The notes under the pieces were generated by a model. The model worked only from the letters and a program-made list of their open reading frames with translations, was not told the DNA's origin and did not search any database. A stretch of 64,000 nucleotides of DNA from Streptomyces megasporus (lineage in GTDB: Bacteria; Actinomycetota; Actinomycetes; Streptomycetales; Streptomycetaceae), in contig NZ_JODL01000016.1 of NCBI RefSeq assembly GCF_000718985.1, forward strand, positions 186,001-250,000, in the 5' to 3' direction. This document shows positions 8,625-16,465 of this stretch, one piece after another. The number at the start of each line of letters is the position of its first letter. Position 1 is the stretch's first letter. The translations under genes were made by a program, and so were the position numbers.

Positions 8625-9257
8625 TCAGAAGAGGATCAGGACGACGAAGACCAGGCACACGACGATGTTGATCAGCCAACTGTGGGTGGTGGCCCAGTCC
8701 TGGAAGCGGGGCATGGCGGTTTCGGCCCGCCGGTGGAACACCAGCCGGGCCAGCAGCGGCAGCGCCGCGATCAGGACGGTGAGCGCGATGAACGGCAGCG
8801 CCACGCCGGGATCGGCGCCGCTCTGCTCCAGGTGGACGCCGACGGTCAGCATGACCAGGATGTCCGACGGCATCAGCAGAATGACCAGCAGGCCGACGGT
8901 GAACGCCCTGCGCGGGCCCGCCGTCATCAGAGTGCCCAGCCAGGCGGGGGGTCGGACGGTCGCGCGGTGGCGCCAGTTCCGCAGCGCGGCGAGCGCCAAC
9001 AGGCCCACCAGCACGTACTGGACGATCCGGCCGGCCGAACCGCCGTCGGCGGGGTCGCCCCAGTCCACCGCGCCCCCGAGGAGGGCCGCCAGCCCTCGCG
9101 CGAGCGCCGTGCCGACGGTCGCCGCCACGGCCACGCCGGCCAGGAACGCCAGGGACGCCCGGACCGCCCTGGGCGTGGTCACCAGGATGATCGCCGACAG
9201 GATCTGCGGGCCCGCCATCATGGTGATGGCCAGCGGCAGGATCTGCAGTCCGTCCAC
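8625..9257 (-). CDS. GAP-family membrane protein (Sap/SfLAP-like)
   Basis: A 210-residue protein with six predicted transmembrane helices. It contains MAGPQILSAIILVTTPRAVR near the N-terminus and a LMPSDILVMLTVGVHLEQSG segment about residue 125, both typical of the GAP/SfLAP (sulfolipid- or GPL-addressing protein) family, whose mycobacterial members help move surface glycolipids. The substrate in a streptomycete is unknown. It is the last of three small membrane-protein genes on the minus strand (9778-10194, 9291-9710, this one), spaced 67 and 33 nt apart and possibly one envelope-related unit. Confidence 0.75.
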   Translation of the reverse strand: MDGLQILPLAITMMAGPQILSAIILVTTPRAVRASLAFLAGVAVAATVGTALARGLAALLGGAVDWGDPADGGSAGRIVQYVLVGLLALAALRNWRHRATVRPPAWLGTLMTAGPRRAFTVGLLVILLMPSDILVMLTVGVHLEQSGADPGVALPFIALTVLIAALPLLARLVFHRRAETAMPRFQDWATTHSWLINIVVCLVFVVLILF

Positions 9258-9290
9258 GGGAATCTCACCACCGCCACGCGGGGACGGGAG

Positions 9291-9710
9291 TCAGTGGAGG
9301 ATCTTCTCCTTGGCCCGCTCGAACTCCGCTTCGGAGATGTCACCCCGCGCCTTGAGGTCCGACAACCTGGTCAGTTGCTCCACTTCGCCGGAGCCGGGGC
9401 CGGAACCGGCGGCGGCCTGACGGATGTAGGCGTCCACCGCCTCCCGCTGCTCCTGGGCGTGGCGTGCCTCGCGCCGGCCCATGTCCCGGCCGCGGGCGAT
9501 CACGTAGACCAGGACCCCCACGAACGGGACCAGGATCAGGAACAGCAGCCAGGCGGCCTTCGCCCAGCCGCTCATGGAGCGGTCGCGGAAGACGTCGGTG
9601 ACGATCCGGAACAGCAGCACCAGCCACATGATCCACAAGAAGACCCACATCACGGTCCAGAAGGCCCCCAGGACCGGATAGTCGTACGCGAGCGGCAGAC
9701 GGTCGCTCAT
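9291..9710 (-). CDS. SHOCT-domain membrane protein with PLDc_N-like helices
   Basis: A 139-residue protein with two transmembrane helices (about residues 14-36 and 50-70, the latter AAWLLFLILVPFVGVLVYVI). This is the PLDc_N-like hairpin found in many actinobacterial small membrane proteins. A charged linker follows, then a C-terminal SHOCT domain (LTRLSDLKARGDISEAEFE, then RAKEKIL), a short helical oligomerisation or processing motif. ATG with GAGGAGGAGC just upstream. It sits between the DUF7144-like and GAP-family genes. Function unknown; an envelope or stress role is a guess from context. Confidence 0.8.
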   Translation of the reverse strand: MSDRLPLAYDYPVLGAFWTVMWVFLWIMWLVLLFRIVTDVFRDRSMSGWAKAAWLLFLILVPFVGVLVYVIARGRDMGRREARHAQEQREAVDAYIRQAAAGSGPGSGEVEQLTRLSDLKARGDISEAEFERAKEKILH

Positions 9711-9777
9711 TGCTCCTCCTCGCCCCTCACCGGTCCGCGCCGGGGAGGTCTCCTCGGCGGCACCGCCGGTGAGGCTG

Positions 9778-10194
9778 TCACATGGTGTCGCGTTGGTGGA
9801 CGCAGAGCGCCCAGATGACGAAGAAGTAGAAGGCGATCAACACGACCGACCAGAGCGGGTAGTAGGGCAACGACAGGAAGTTCGCCACCAACAGGGCCGC
9901 CGAGATCAGCACGCCCACGATCCGCGCCCACAGCATGCCCCCGAACAGGCCCGCTCCCACCGCGATGGCCAGCACGCCCAGGAGAAGGTGGGTCCAGCCC
10001 CAGCCGGTCGCGTCCCACTCGAAGACGTAGTTCGGCGTGGTCACGAAGATCTCGTCCCCCGCGATGCCCATGATGCCGCGCAGCACGTCCAGAATGCCGC
10101 CGATGATCAGCATGACGCCGGCGAAGATCACCAGCCCGGTCGCCACCGCCTGAGAGCCGGTCGAACGCCGCCGCTGGGTCGTGGTGTGTGACAT
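9778..10194 (-). CDS. DUF7144-like four-helix membrane protein
   Basis: A 138-residue protein with four hydrophobic helices: VATGLVIFAGVMLIIGGILD at about 18-37, LLLGVLAIAVGAGLFGG, IVGVLISAALLVANFL and SVVLIAFYFFVIWALCV. A conserved-looking loop with FVTTPNYVFEWDATGWGW lies between helices 1 and 2. This arrangement is typical of the small actinobacterial family annotated DUF7144. The ATG (MSHTTTQ) is taken because the frame upstream, to 10302, is Arg/Gly-rich and not hydrophobic. First gene of the three-gene membrane cluster. No function known. Confidence 0.75.
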   Translation of the reverse strand: MSHTTTQRRRSTGSQAVATGLVIFAGVMLIIGGILDVLRGIMGIAGDEIFVTTPNYVFEWDATGWGWTHLLLGVLAIAVGAGLFGGMLWARIVGVLISAALLVANFLSLPYYPLWSVVLIAFYFFVIWALCVHQRDTM

Positions 10195-10471
10195 CGAGAA
10201 CCCCGCCTTCCACGGGTGACGTGCACGGACATCAAGGCCCCGTGCCTCCGAGGTCCCGGTCCGGAAGCCGGGCCGGACGGAATCGGAGAGGACAATCGGC
10301 ACCGGGCCCGGCCCACGACGGCGGTACCCAGCCGCGGAGACCGCCGAGAACGTCAGGCGTTCACCCGGCGGGCACGACGCCCCTTCACCTTGGCCTCTCT
10401 GTGCACATCAACACATTTTGCCCCTGTTTATCCAGTATCCCTCACCGGAGTGAGAGCACAACCCCGCTCCG

Positions 10472-11941
10472 TCAGGCCAGGCCGTTCTCGCGCAGCGCCA
10501 GCCACAGCCGGCTGGCGACGTCCGGATCGTCGAGGTCCGCCTCCAGCAGGCGGGTGGCGGTGGCGACGCGGTGGCGGAGGGTGTTGCGGTGGACGCCGAG
10601 GTCGGCGGCGGCGCGCTCCCAGTGGCCGCGCCGGCGGAGGTAGGCGGCGACCGCGCCGACCAGGTCCGTGCGGCGGTAGGACAGGAGGACGTCCAGGCGC
10701 ACGGCGACGGGCGCGTCGGGGGCGGCCAGGTCGCGCAGGGTGCCGGCGGGGACGTCGGCCAGGGCACGGCGGAGCACCGGCACGCGGTGGCGGAGTTCGG
10801 CCTGTCCGGTCTCGGGCCCCAGGACGGCGCGCAGGTTCGGAAGGCGTTCGGCGGTCAGGCGGCGCAGCGCGTCCCGTACGGCGTCGGCGTCGCGCGGTGC
10901 GACCAGGGCCCAGAGCTCGTCCGGTTCGGCCACGGCCGGCAGGTGCCGGCCGTCGTGGACGGCGGCGGGTTCGAGGGCGTCGAGGACGTCGTCGGGGCCG
11001 GCGTCCGTCCAGCCCGTCAGGCCCAACGGCCGGACGCGGGGGGCGACGGCGGGCAGGCCGAGGTCGGCGGCCAGGGCACGGGCCGCGTCCAGGTGGCCGG
11101 CCAGCAGCAGCCGGGCCACGCAGTCCCGCGCGGTGCGGGCGCCGGCGGTGTCGCGCCGGCGCTGCTCGCTCTGGAGGGCGAGCAGGGCGCACGCGGTGAG
11201 GACGAGCTGCCGGTCCGGCGCCTTCATGGGGCGGGGGCAGCCGGTGGCGACGAAGCCGCTCAGCCGTCCCCGTCCGACCAGCGGCTGGAGGACGACGTCG
11301 TCCCCGCCGAGCGGGAACGTCGCCGAGGAGTGGGGGCCGGCCACCCGCAGCCGGGCGACCTCCGCCGCGATCCGCCGCGCGCTGTCCCGGTGTTCGCGGG
11401 GCCAGACCTCCACCACCTCGCCCTGCGGGGTGAGTTGGGCGGCCCAGCCCTCGACGGCGCCGGCCAGGGTGCGGACCACGGCGCGCACGGGGTCGGGGCC
11501 GGCGGCCGAGCGGACCAGGTCGCGGTGGGCGCCGAGCGCCGCGCTGAGCTCCTCCTGCCCGGCCGCCGCGGTCAGCGACCAGTAGGTGCGCGCGACGGTG
11601 AGGAACGGGGTGGGCGCGGGCACGGCCAGCAGCGGCAACCCGGCGCTCTCGCAGACGCGGAGCAGGGTCTCGGGGACGGTGCGGTGGACGGGCCCCAGAC
11701 CGATGCCGAGCGCGGTGACGCCGTGCGCGGCCAGCCGGGCGGCGTACGCCCGTGCCTGCGCCGTCTGGCCGGTCAGGCCCATGCCGGTGGTCAACAGCAG
11801 TTCGCCGCCCGCGAGGTAGGGGGTGGGGTCGGTCAGTTCGCTGACGTGGACGCCGGTGACCTCGCGTGCGGGCGGGTCGGCGGGGGCGACGGGTTCGAGG
11901 TCGGCGCCCAGCAGGCGGACGAGGTCGTCGAGCGCGGGCAC
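10472..11941 (-). CDS. PucR-family transcriptional regulator
   Basis: A 489-residue regulator. The N-terminal about 120 residues form the PucR ligand-sensing domain (VHVSELTDPTPYLAGGELLL). A GGDEF-like/CdaR middle follows, and the C-terminal HTH_30 domain ends with YLRRRGHWERAAADLGVHRN, then TLRHRVATATRLLEADLDD. PucR/CdaR proteins usually activate purine, sugar-acid or amino-acid catabolic genes in response to a pathway intermediate. It is divergent from the aldehyde dehydrogenase / CoA-transferase / acyl-CoA dehydrogenase operon across a 153-nt gap. That makes it the likely local regulator of glutarate or dicarboxylate catabolism (inference). Confidence 0.85.
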   Translation of the reverse strand: MPALDDLVRLLGADLEPVAPADPPAREVTGVHVSELTDPTPYLAGGELLLTTGMGLTGQTAQARAYAARLAAHGVTALGIGLGPVHRTVPETLLRVCESAGLPLLAVPAPTPFLTVARTYWSLTAAAGQEELSAALGAHRDLVRSAAGPDPVRAVVRTLAGAVEGWAAQLTPQGEVVEVWPREHRDSARRIAAEVARLRVAGPHSSATFPLGGDDVVLQPLVGRGRLSGFVATGCPRPMKAPDRQLVLTACALLALQSEQRRRDTAGARTARDCVARLLLAGHLDAARALAADLGLPAVAPRVRPLGLTGWTDAGPDDVLDALEPAAVHDGRHLPAVAEPDELWALVAPRDADAVRDALRRLTAERLPNLRAVLGPETGQAELRHRVPVLRRALADVPAGTLRDLAAPDAPVAVRLDVLLSYRRTDLVGAVAAYLRRRGHWERAAADLGVHRNTLRHRVATATRLLEADLDDPDVASRLWLALRENGLA

Positions 11942-12094
11942 GGGCCCTCCTCGCTGATGCGGCCCGGAGATCCGGAGATTGTGCGTTCCGTACGAGAAAC
12001 GAGAGTACCGGTCGATTCGTCCAAGGAATTCCGGGCCCGGGGCCCCCTAGCGTTCGGGGGGCACCCGGAAACGCCACCCGGAAGGACACCCCTG

Positions 12095-13639
12095 ATGTCC
12101 CCTGATCTCTCTCCCGTGGAGGTGAGCCGCGACCCGCGCACCGGTCGCTCGGCTCCCGGGCCGCGGGCCACCGCCCCGAAGGAGCTGTCCGAACTCGTGG
12201 CCGCGGCGGCCCGGGACGCGGCCGAGGTCGCCGCCACCGCCCCGGCGGAACGGGCGCGCCGGCTGGCGGCCGTCGCGGACGCGCTGGAGGAGCGCACCGA
12301 GGAGCTCGCCGCGCTCGCCGACTCCGAGACCGCGCTGGGCATGGAGCGGCTGCGCGGCGAGGTGGGCCGTGCGGCGGCGCAACTCCGCTTCTACGGATCG
12401 GTCGCCGCCGAGGGCGGCTGGCTGGACGTGCGGATCGACCGCGCCGAGGCGACCGGCGTGGGCGAGCTGCGGCGCATGAACCGGCCGCTGGGCCCGGTCG
12501 CGGTGTTCGGCGCGAGCAACTTCCCGTTCGCGTTCGGCGTCGCCGGGCACGACACCGGCTCCGCGCTGGCCGCCGGCTGCCCCGTCCTGGTCAAGGCGCA
12601 TCCGGCGCACCCGCTGCTGAGCGCGCGGCTGGGCTCGGTGGTGTCGGCCGCGCTGCGCCGGGCCGGCGCCCCGGCGGGGGCGTTCGCGCTGGTCGTCGGG
12701 TTCGAGGCGGGCCTGGCGCTGGTGGACGCGCCCGAGGTGGCGGCGGTGGCCTTCACCGGTTCGCAGAGCGGCGGCATGGCGCTGGTGGAGCGCGCGTCCC
12801 GGCGGCCGGTGCCGATCCCCGTCTTCGCCGAGATGGGCACCGTCAACCCGGCGGTGCTCACCCCGTCCGCCGCCTCGGCCGGCGAGGATGGCGAGGGCAC
12901 GGCGCGGGCCGCCGAGGGCTTCGTGGCGTCCTTCACCCTCGGCCAGGGCCAGTACTGCACCAAGCCCGGCCTGCTGCTGGCCCCCGCCGGCAGCGGTGCG
13001 GCCGGCGCGGTCGCCGCGGCGCTGGCGGAGGTGCGGCCCGGATGGCTGCTGACCGAGGGCATCGCGGCGGCCTACCGGCAGGGGCTGGAGGACCTGGTGA
13101 AGGCGGGCGCGGAGCCGGCGGCCTCCGTGCCGGCGGCCGACGGCGGCTTCGCCGCCTCCCCCACCGTCCTGACCGCGCCCGCCGAGGCGCTGCGCGCCGG
13201 CTCCCGGCTGCTGGAGGAGTGCTTCGGGCCGGTGGCGCTGGTCGTGGAGTACGGCGACGAGGCCGAACTGCGGTCGGTGCTGGGCCGGTTGCAGCCGTCC
13301 CTGGCCGCGGCGGTGGCGTCCGCCGGGGCGGACGACCCCGACCTGCCGTGGCTGGTGGAGCTGCTGTCGCGGCGGGCCGGCCGGGTCGTCGTGGACGGCT
13401 GGCCCACCGGCGTGGCCACCTCGTGGGCGCAGCAGCACGGCGGGCCGTGGCCGGCGACCAGCCGCCCGGAGGCCACCAGCGTCGGAGCCGCCGCCCTGGA
13501 CCGCTTCACCCGTCCCGTGGCCTACCAGTCCGTGCCGCCGGCGGCGCTGCCCGAGGCACTGCGCGACGACAATCCCTGGGGCGTGCCCCGGCGGGTGGAC
13601 GGCGTCCTCGAAGGCGCCGACGAGAGGAGGAAGGCGTGA
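12095..13639 (+). CDS. Aldehyde dehydrogenase (NADP+), ketoglutarate-semialdehyde type
   Basis: A 514-residue ALDH superfamily member with catalytic Cys288 (GQGQYCTKPG) and general base Glu246 (PVFAEMGTVNP). The AEMGTVNP variant of the usual ELGG motif is characteristic of alpha-ketoglutaric-semialdehyde dehydrogenase-like enzymes, which oxidise short omega-oxo-carboxylates with NAD(P)+. Residues 140-160 (PLGPVAVFGASNFPFAFGVA) are the cofactor-site region. The ATG has GAAGGA upstream. The gene overlaps the CoA-transferase by 4 nt (GTGA), so the two are co-translated. With the glutaryl-CoA enzymes downstream, glutarate semialdehyde or 2,5-dioxopentanoate is the plausible substrate (inference). 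Confidence 0.85.
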   Translation: MSPDLSPVEVSRDPRTGRSAPGPRATAPKELSELVAAAARDAAEVAATAPAERARRLAAVADALEERTEELAALADSETALGMERLRGEVGRAAAQLRFYGSVAAEGGWLDVRIDRAEATGVGELRRMNRPLGPVAVFGASNFPFAFGVAGHDTGSALAAGCPVLVKAHPAHPLLSARLGSVVSAALRRAGAPAGAFALVVGFEAGLALVDAPEVAAVAFTGSQSGGMALVERASRRPVPIPVFAEMGTVNPAVLTPSAASAGEDGEGTARAAEGFVASFTLGQGQYCTKPGLLLAPAGSGAAGAVAAALAEVRPGWLLTEGIAAAYRQGLEDLVKAGAEPAASVPAADGGFAASPTVLTAPAEALRAGSRLLEECFGPVALVVEYGDEAELRSVLGRLQPSLAAAVASAGADDPDLPWLVELLSRRAGRVVVDGWPTGVATSWAQQHGGPWPATSRPEATSVGAAALDRFTRPVAYQSVPPAALPEALRDDNPWGVPRRVDGVLEGADERRKA

Positions 13640-14799
13640 GCGGTGGTCCGTTGGAGGGCGTCCTGGTCGCCGACTTCAGCCGCGTGCTGGCCGGGCCCCT
13701 GTGCACGATGACGCTGGCGGACCTGGGGGCGACGGTCGTCAAGGTGGAGCGTCCCGGCTCCGGTGACGACACCCGCTCGTGGGGCCCGCCCTGGTCGGAG
13801 AAGTCCACGACGTACTTCGAGAGCGTCAACCGCTCCAAGCTGGGCGTCACCCTGGACCTGGCCGACGAGGGCGACCGTGCCCTGGCCCGGGAGCTGGCCC
13901 GCCGCGCGGACGTGCTGGTGGAGAACTTCCGCACCGGCTCGCTGGAACGGATGGGCCTGGGCTACGAGCGGGTCTCCGCCGACAACCCCGGGATCGTGTA
14001 CTGCTCGATCACCGGCTTCGGCAGCGGCGCGGGCGCGGACCTGCCGGGCTACGACTTCGTCGTCCAGGCCGCCGGCGGCCTGATGAGCATCACCGGGGAG
14101 GCCGACGGCGCCCCCACCAAGGTGGGCGTGGCCCTGGTGGACGTGCTCACCGGCAAGGACGCCGCGATCGGCGTGCTGGCCGCGTTGGCGGACCGGGCCC
14201 GCACCGGCCGCGGCTGCCGGGTGGAGGTGAACCTGCTCTCCAGCCTGCTGGGCTCCCTGGTCAACCAGGCCCAGGGCTTCCTGGAGACCGGTCGCCCGCC
14301 GGGCCGGATGGGCAACCGGCACCCGTCCATCGCCCCGTACGAGACGCTGCGCTGCCGCGACGGGCTGCTGGCCGTCGCGTGCGGCAACGACGGTCAGTTC
14401 GCGAGGCTGGCGGCCGTGCTCGGCGCGCCGGAGCTGGCCGAGGACGAGCGGTTCGCCACCAACGCCGCCCGGGTCGGCCACCGCGAGGAGCTGGTGGCCG
14501 CGTTGGAGGAGCGGCTGGCGTCCGACGGCTGCGCCGCATGGCAGGAACGGCTGACCGGGGCGGGCGTGCCCGCCGGGAAGGTCGGCACGCTCGCCGACGG
14601 CTTCGCCCTCGCCGAGCGTTTGGGGCTGGCCCCCACGGTCGTCCCCGAGTCGGGCGGCACGCCCACCGTCCGGCACCCGGTGACCTACTCCACCGACCTG
14701 GTCCGCGAGGCGCAGCCGCCGCCGGAGCTGGGCGAGCACGACACGGCGGTACGGGACTGGCTCTCCGATCCCGAGGCCCCGCCGCTTCCCACCCCCTGA
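13636..14799 (+). CDS. CaiB/BaiF-type CoA-transferase (glutarate CoA-transferase-like)
   Basis: A 387-residue class III CoA-transferase. The N-terminus GVLVADFSRVLAGPLCTMTL and the segment VKVERPGSGDDTR are diagnostic. The catalytic Asp that forms the acyl-anhydride is D175 (VDVLTGKDAAIGVLAAL). The C-terminus (ELGEHDTAVRDWL) is standard. The GTG start overlaps the upstream stop. Because a glutaryl-CoA dehydrogenase-like gene follows, succinyl-CoA:glutarate CoA-transfer (SUGCT-type) is the most economical role. This class cannot be assigned a substrate from sequence alone. Confidence 0.85.
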   Translation: MSGGPLEGVLVADFSRVLAGPLCTMTLADLGATVVKVERPGSGDDTRSWGPPWSEKSTTYFESVNRSKLGVTLDLADEGDRALARELARRADVLVENFRTGSLERMGLGYERVSADNPGIVYCSITGFGSGAGADLPGYDFVVQAAGGLMSITGEADGAPTKVGVALVDVLTGKDAAIGVLAALADRARTGRGCRVEVNLLSSLLGSLVNQAQGFLETGRPPGRMGNRHPSIAPYETLRCRDGLLAVACGNDGQFARLAAVLGAPELAEDERFATNAARVGHREELVAALEERLASDGCAAWQERLTGAGVPAGKVGTLADGFALAERLGLAPTVVPESGGTPTVRHPVTYSTDLVREAQPPPELGEHDTAVRDWLSDPEAPPLPTP

Positions 14800-14865
14800 C
14801 CCCGACCCACACGACCCCGATCCATACGATCCGACCGATCCCTCACGTCCTGAGAGGCACACCCC

Positions 14866-15916
14866 ATGAGCACCGCACCCGAGAAGTCCGGGAAGTCCCG
14901 CGCCAAGGTCGATCCGCTGGACCTGGCGGGCATCGACGACATGCTCAGCCCCGAGGAGAAGGCCGTCCGGGCGGCCATCCGCCAGGTCTGCGACGCCTCC
15001 GTCGACCCCTACGTCGCCGAGTGGTTCGAGAAGGGCGAGCTGCCCGTCATCCGTGAACTGGCCAAGGAACTCGGCGGACTGGGCCTGCTGGGCATGCACC
15101 TGGAGGGCTACGGCTGCGCGGGCATGAGCGCGGTCGACTACGGTCTGGCCTGCCTGGAGCTGGAGGCGTCCGACTCCGGCATCCGCTCCCTGGTCTCCGT
15201 CCAGGGCTCGCTGGCGATGTACGCGATCTGGAGGCACGGCAGCGAGGAGCAGAAGCAGCGGTGGCTGCCGCGGATGGCCGCCGGCGAGGCCATCGGCTGC
15301 TTCGGACTGACCGAGCCCGACCACGGCTCCGACCCGGGCTCCATGCGCACCCGCGCCCGCCGCGACGGGAGCGACTGGATCCTCGACGGCCGCAAGATGT
15401 GGATCACCAACGGCTCCGTCGCCGACGTCGCCGTGGTCTGGGCCCAGACCGACGAGGGCGTCCGCGGCTTCGTGGTGCCCACCGACACCCCCGGCTTCTC
15501 CGCTCCGCTGATCAAGCACAAGCTGTCGCTGCGGGCCTCGGTCACCAGCGAACTCGTCCTGGACGGGGTGCGGTTGCCCGCCGACGCCGTCCTGCCGGAG
15601 GTGCGCGGAGAAGCTGGCGAACATGGCCGTCGAGCTGACGAACGGCACCCTGCTCGCCCTGCACCTGGGCCGCCGCAAGGACGGTCCGGGGCTGCGTCCG
15701 GAGCAGGTGAGCATCGGCAAGCTCAACAACGTCTCCAAGGCGCTGGAGATCTGCCGCACCGCCCGCACCATCCTGGGCGCCAACGGGATCTCGCTGGAGT
15801 ACCCGGTGATCCGGCACATGACCAACCTGGAGTCCGTGCTGACCTACGAGGGCACCCCGGAGATGCACACCCTGGTCATCGGCCAGGCCATGACGGGGCT
15901 CCCCGCCTTCCGCTGA
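14866..15916 (+). pseudogene. Glutaryl-CoA dehydrogenase-like gene with internal deletion and frameshift
   Basis: The first 250 codons read as an acyl-CoA dehydrogenase closest in pattern to glutaryl-CoA dehydrogenase: CFGLTEPDHGSDPGSM, GRKMWITNGSVADVAVVWAQ and RGFVVPTDTPGFSA. At about base 15608 (VLPEVRG) the frame breaks. The next frame resumes at once with EKLANMAVELTNGTLLALHL, then GKLNNVSKALEICRTA, ILGANGISLEYPVIRH and the catalytic-base motif TYEGTPEMH, and ends at 15916. Intact family members have about 50 residues between those points (the GGL..CL..ARYGIAWG..GA and ..QF..P....QL.Q segment). Roughly 150 nt plus a frame change are thus missing. This is a real deletion or an assembly collapse. 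As written, no functional flavoprotein can be made. Confidence 0.8.
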
Positions 15917-15945
15917 GGCTCAAGAGCACGTTCCCGACGGGACTC

Positions 15946-15977
15946 GACGGGAGGGGCGCCGCGGCGCTCCTCCCGTC
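15946..15977 (+). terminator. Hairpin terminator after the glutarate operon
   Basis: The arms GACGGGAGGGGCGCC (15946-15960) and GGCGCTCCTCCCGTC (15963-15977) pair along 15 positions with one G-U. This gives a very stable stem 30 nt after the stop of the acyl-CoA dehydrogenase remnant. There is no U-run, as is usual in streptomycete intrinsic terminators. Confidence 0.65.
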
Positions 15978-16266
15978 TTCCGCACCGGGCCGCGTCGGCG
16001 TGCGTCGTTCCCGTCGTGGAAGGTGTCACGGACGAGGGACCGGAGACCGCAAGTCAGCTCTCAGCTCTACCGCAGGTCCTCGGGGAGAGCACGAAACAGA
16101 CCGGCTCCTCACGAACATGCCCGCGTGAACGGGCCCACGCTGCTTCACAGGCGCCTTCCACGTCTTCCAAGACGGTCTTCCAAGACGGCCCTGGCGAGAC
16201 CTGCCCCATGCCCGGCATGGCCGGCTTCGGTGGCGATGTTGCCGCGCCGCTGGAGGACGTTACGCG
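15978..16266. other. Non-coding stretch with twin 12-bp palindromes
   Basis: No convincing gene in about 290 nt. The notable content is two adjacent copies of the palindrome GTCTTCCAAGAC at 16162-16173 and 16175-16186, one base apart. They could be a tandem operator or a slipped duplication. The frames crossing the stretch lack codon bias. Confidence 0.5.
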
Positions 16267-16455
16267 ATGAGCATCGGATCGCCCGGTTACGACGACCCCA
16301 CCCACACCCCCCACCACTGGGCCTACGACCACGAGAAGCCGGTGTAGCTGTTCACCGAAGCCGGGTTCCGATCCGTCGGGCCCCGGCCGTTCGATCCGGC
16401 CATCGCCGACCCCAAGCGGCAGTGGGGCAGCGTCTACGTCGTCGCCGTCAAGTGA
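16267..16455 (+). pseudogene. Methyltransferase C-terminal remnant with an in-frame TAG
   Basis: From the ATG at 16267 the frame reads about 26 codons (MSIGSPGYDDPTHTPHHWAY...) to a TAG at 16345. The same frame continues with LFTEAGFRSVGPRPFDPAI and ends QWGSVYVVAVK before TGA at 16455. The second half looks like the C-terminus of a class I methyltransferase (final strand GSxYVVA.K), and HHWAYDHE resembles the segment just before it. The TAG and the missing Rossmann core indicate a decayed gene. Family assignment is by pattern only. Confidence 0.45.
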
Positions 16456-16465
16456 ACGAATCGAC

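Noticed and set aside
12047..13438. Minus-strand frame of about 460 codons opposite the aldehyde dehydrogenase
   Set aside because: His/Gly/Arg/Gln-rich shadow without domains; the plus strand has intact ALDH catalytic residues.
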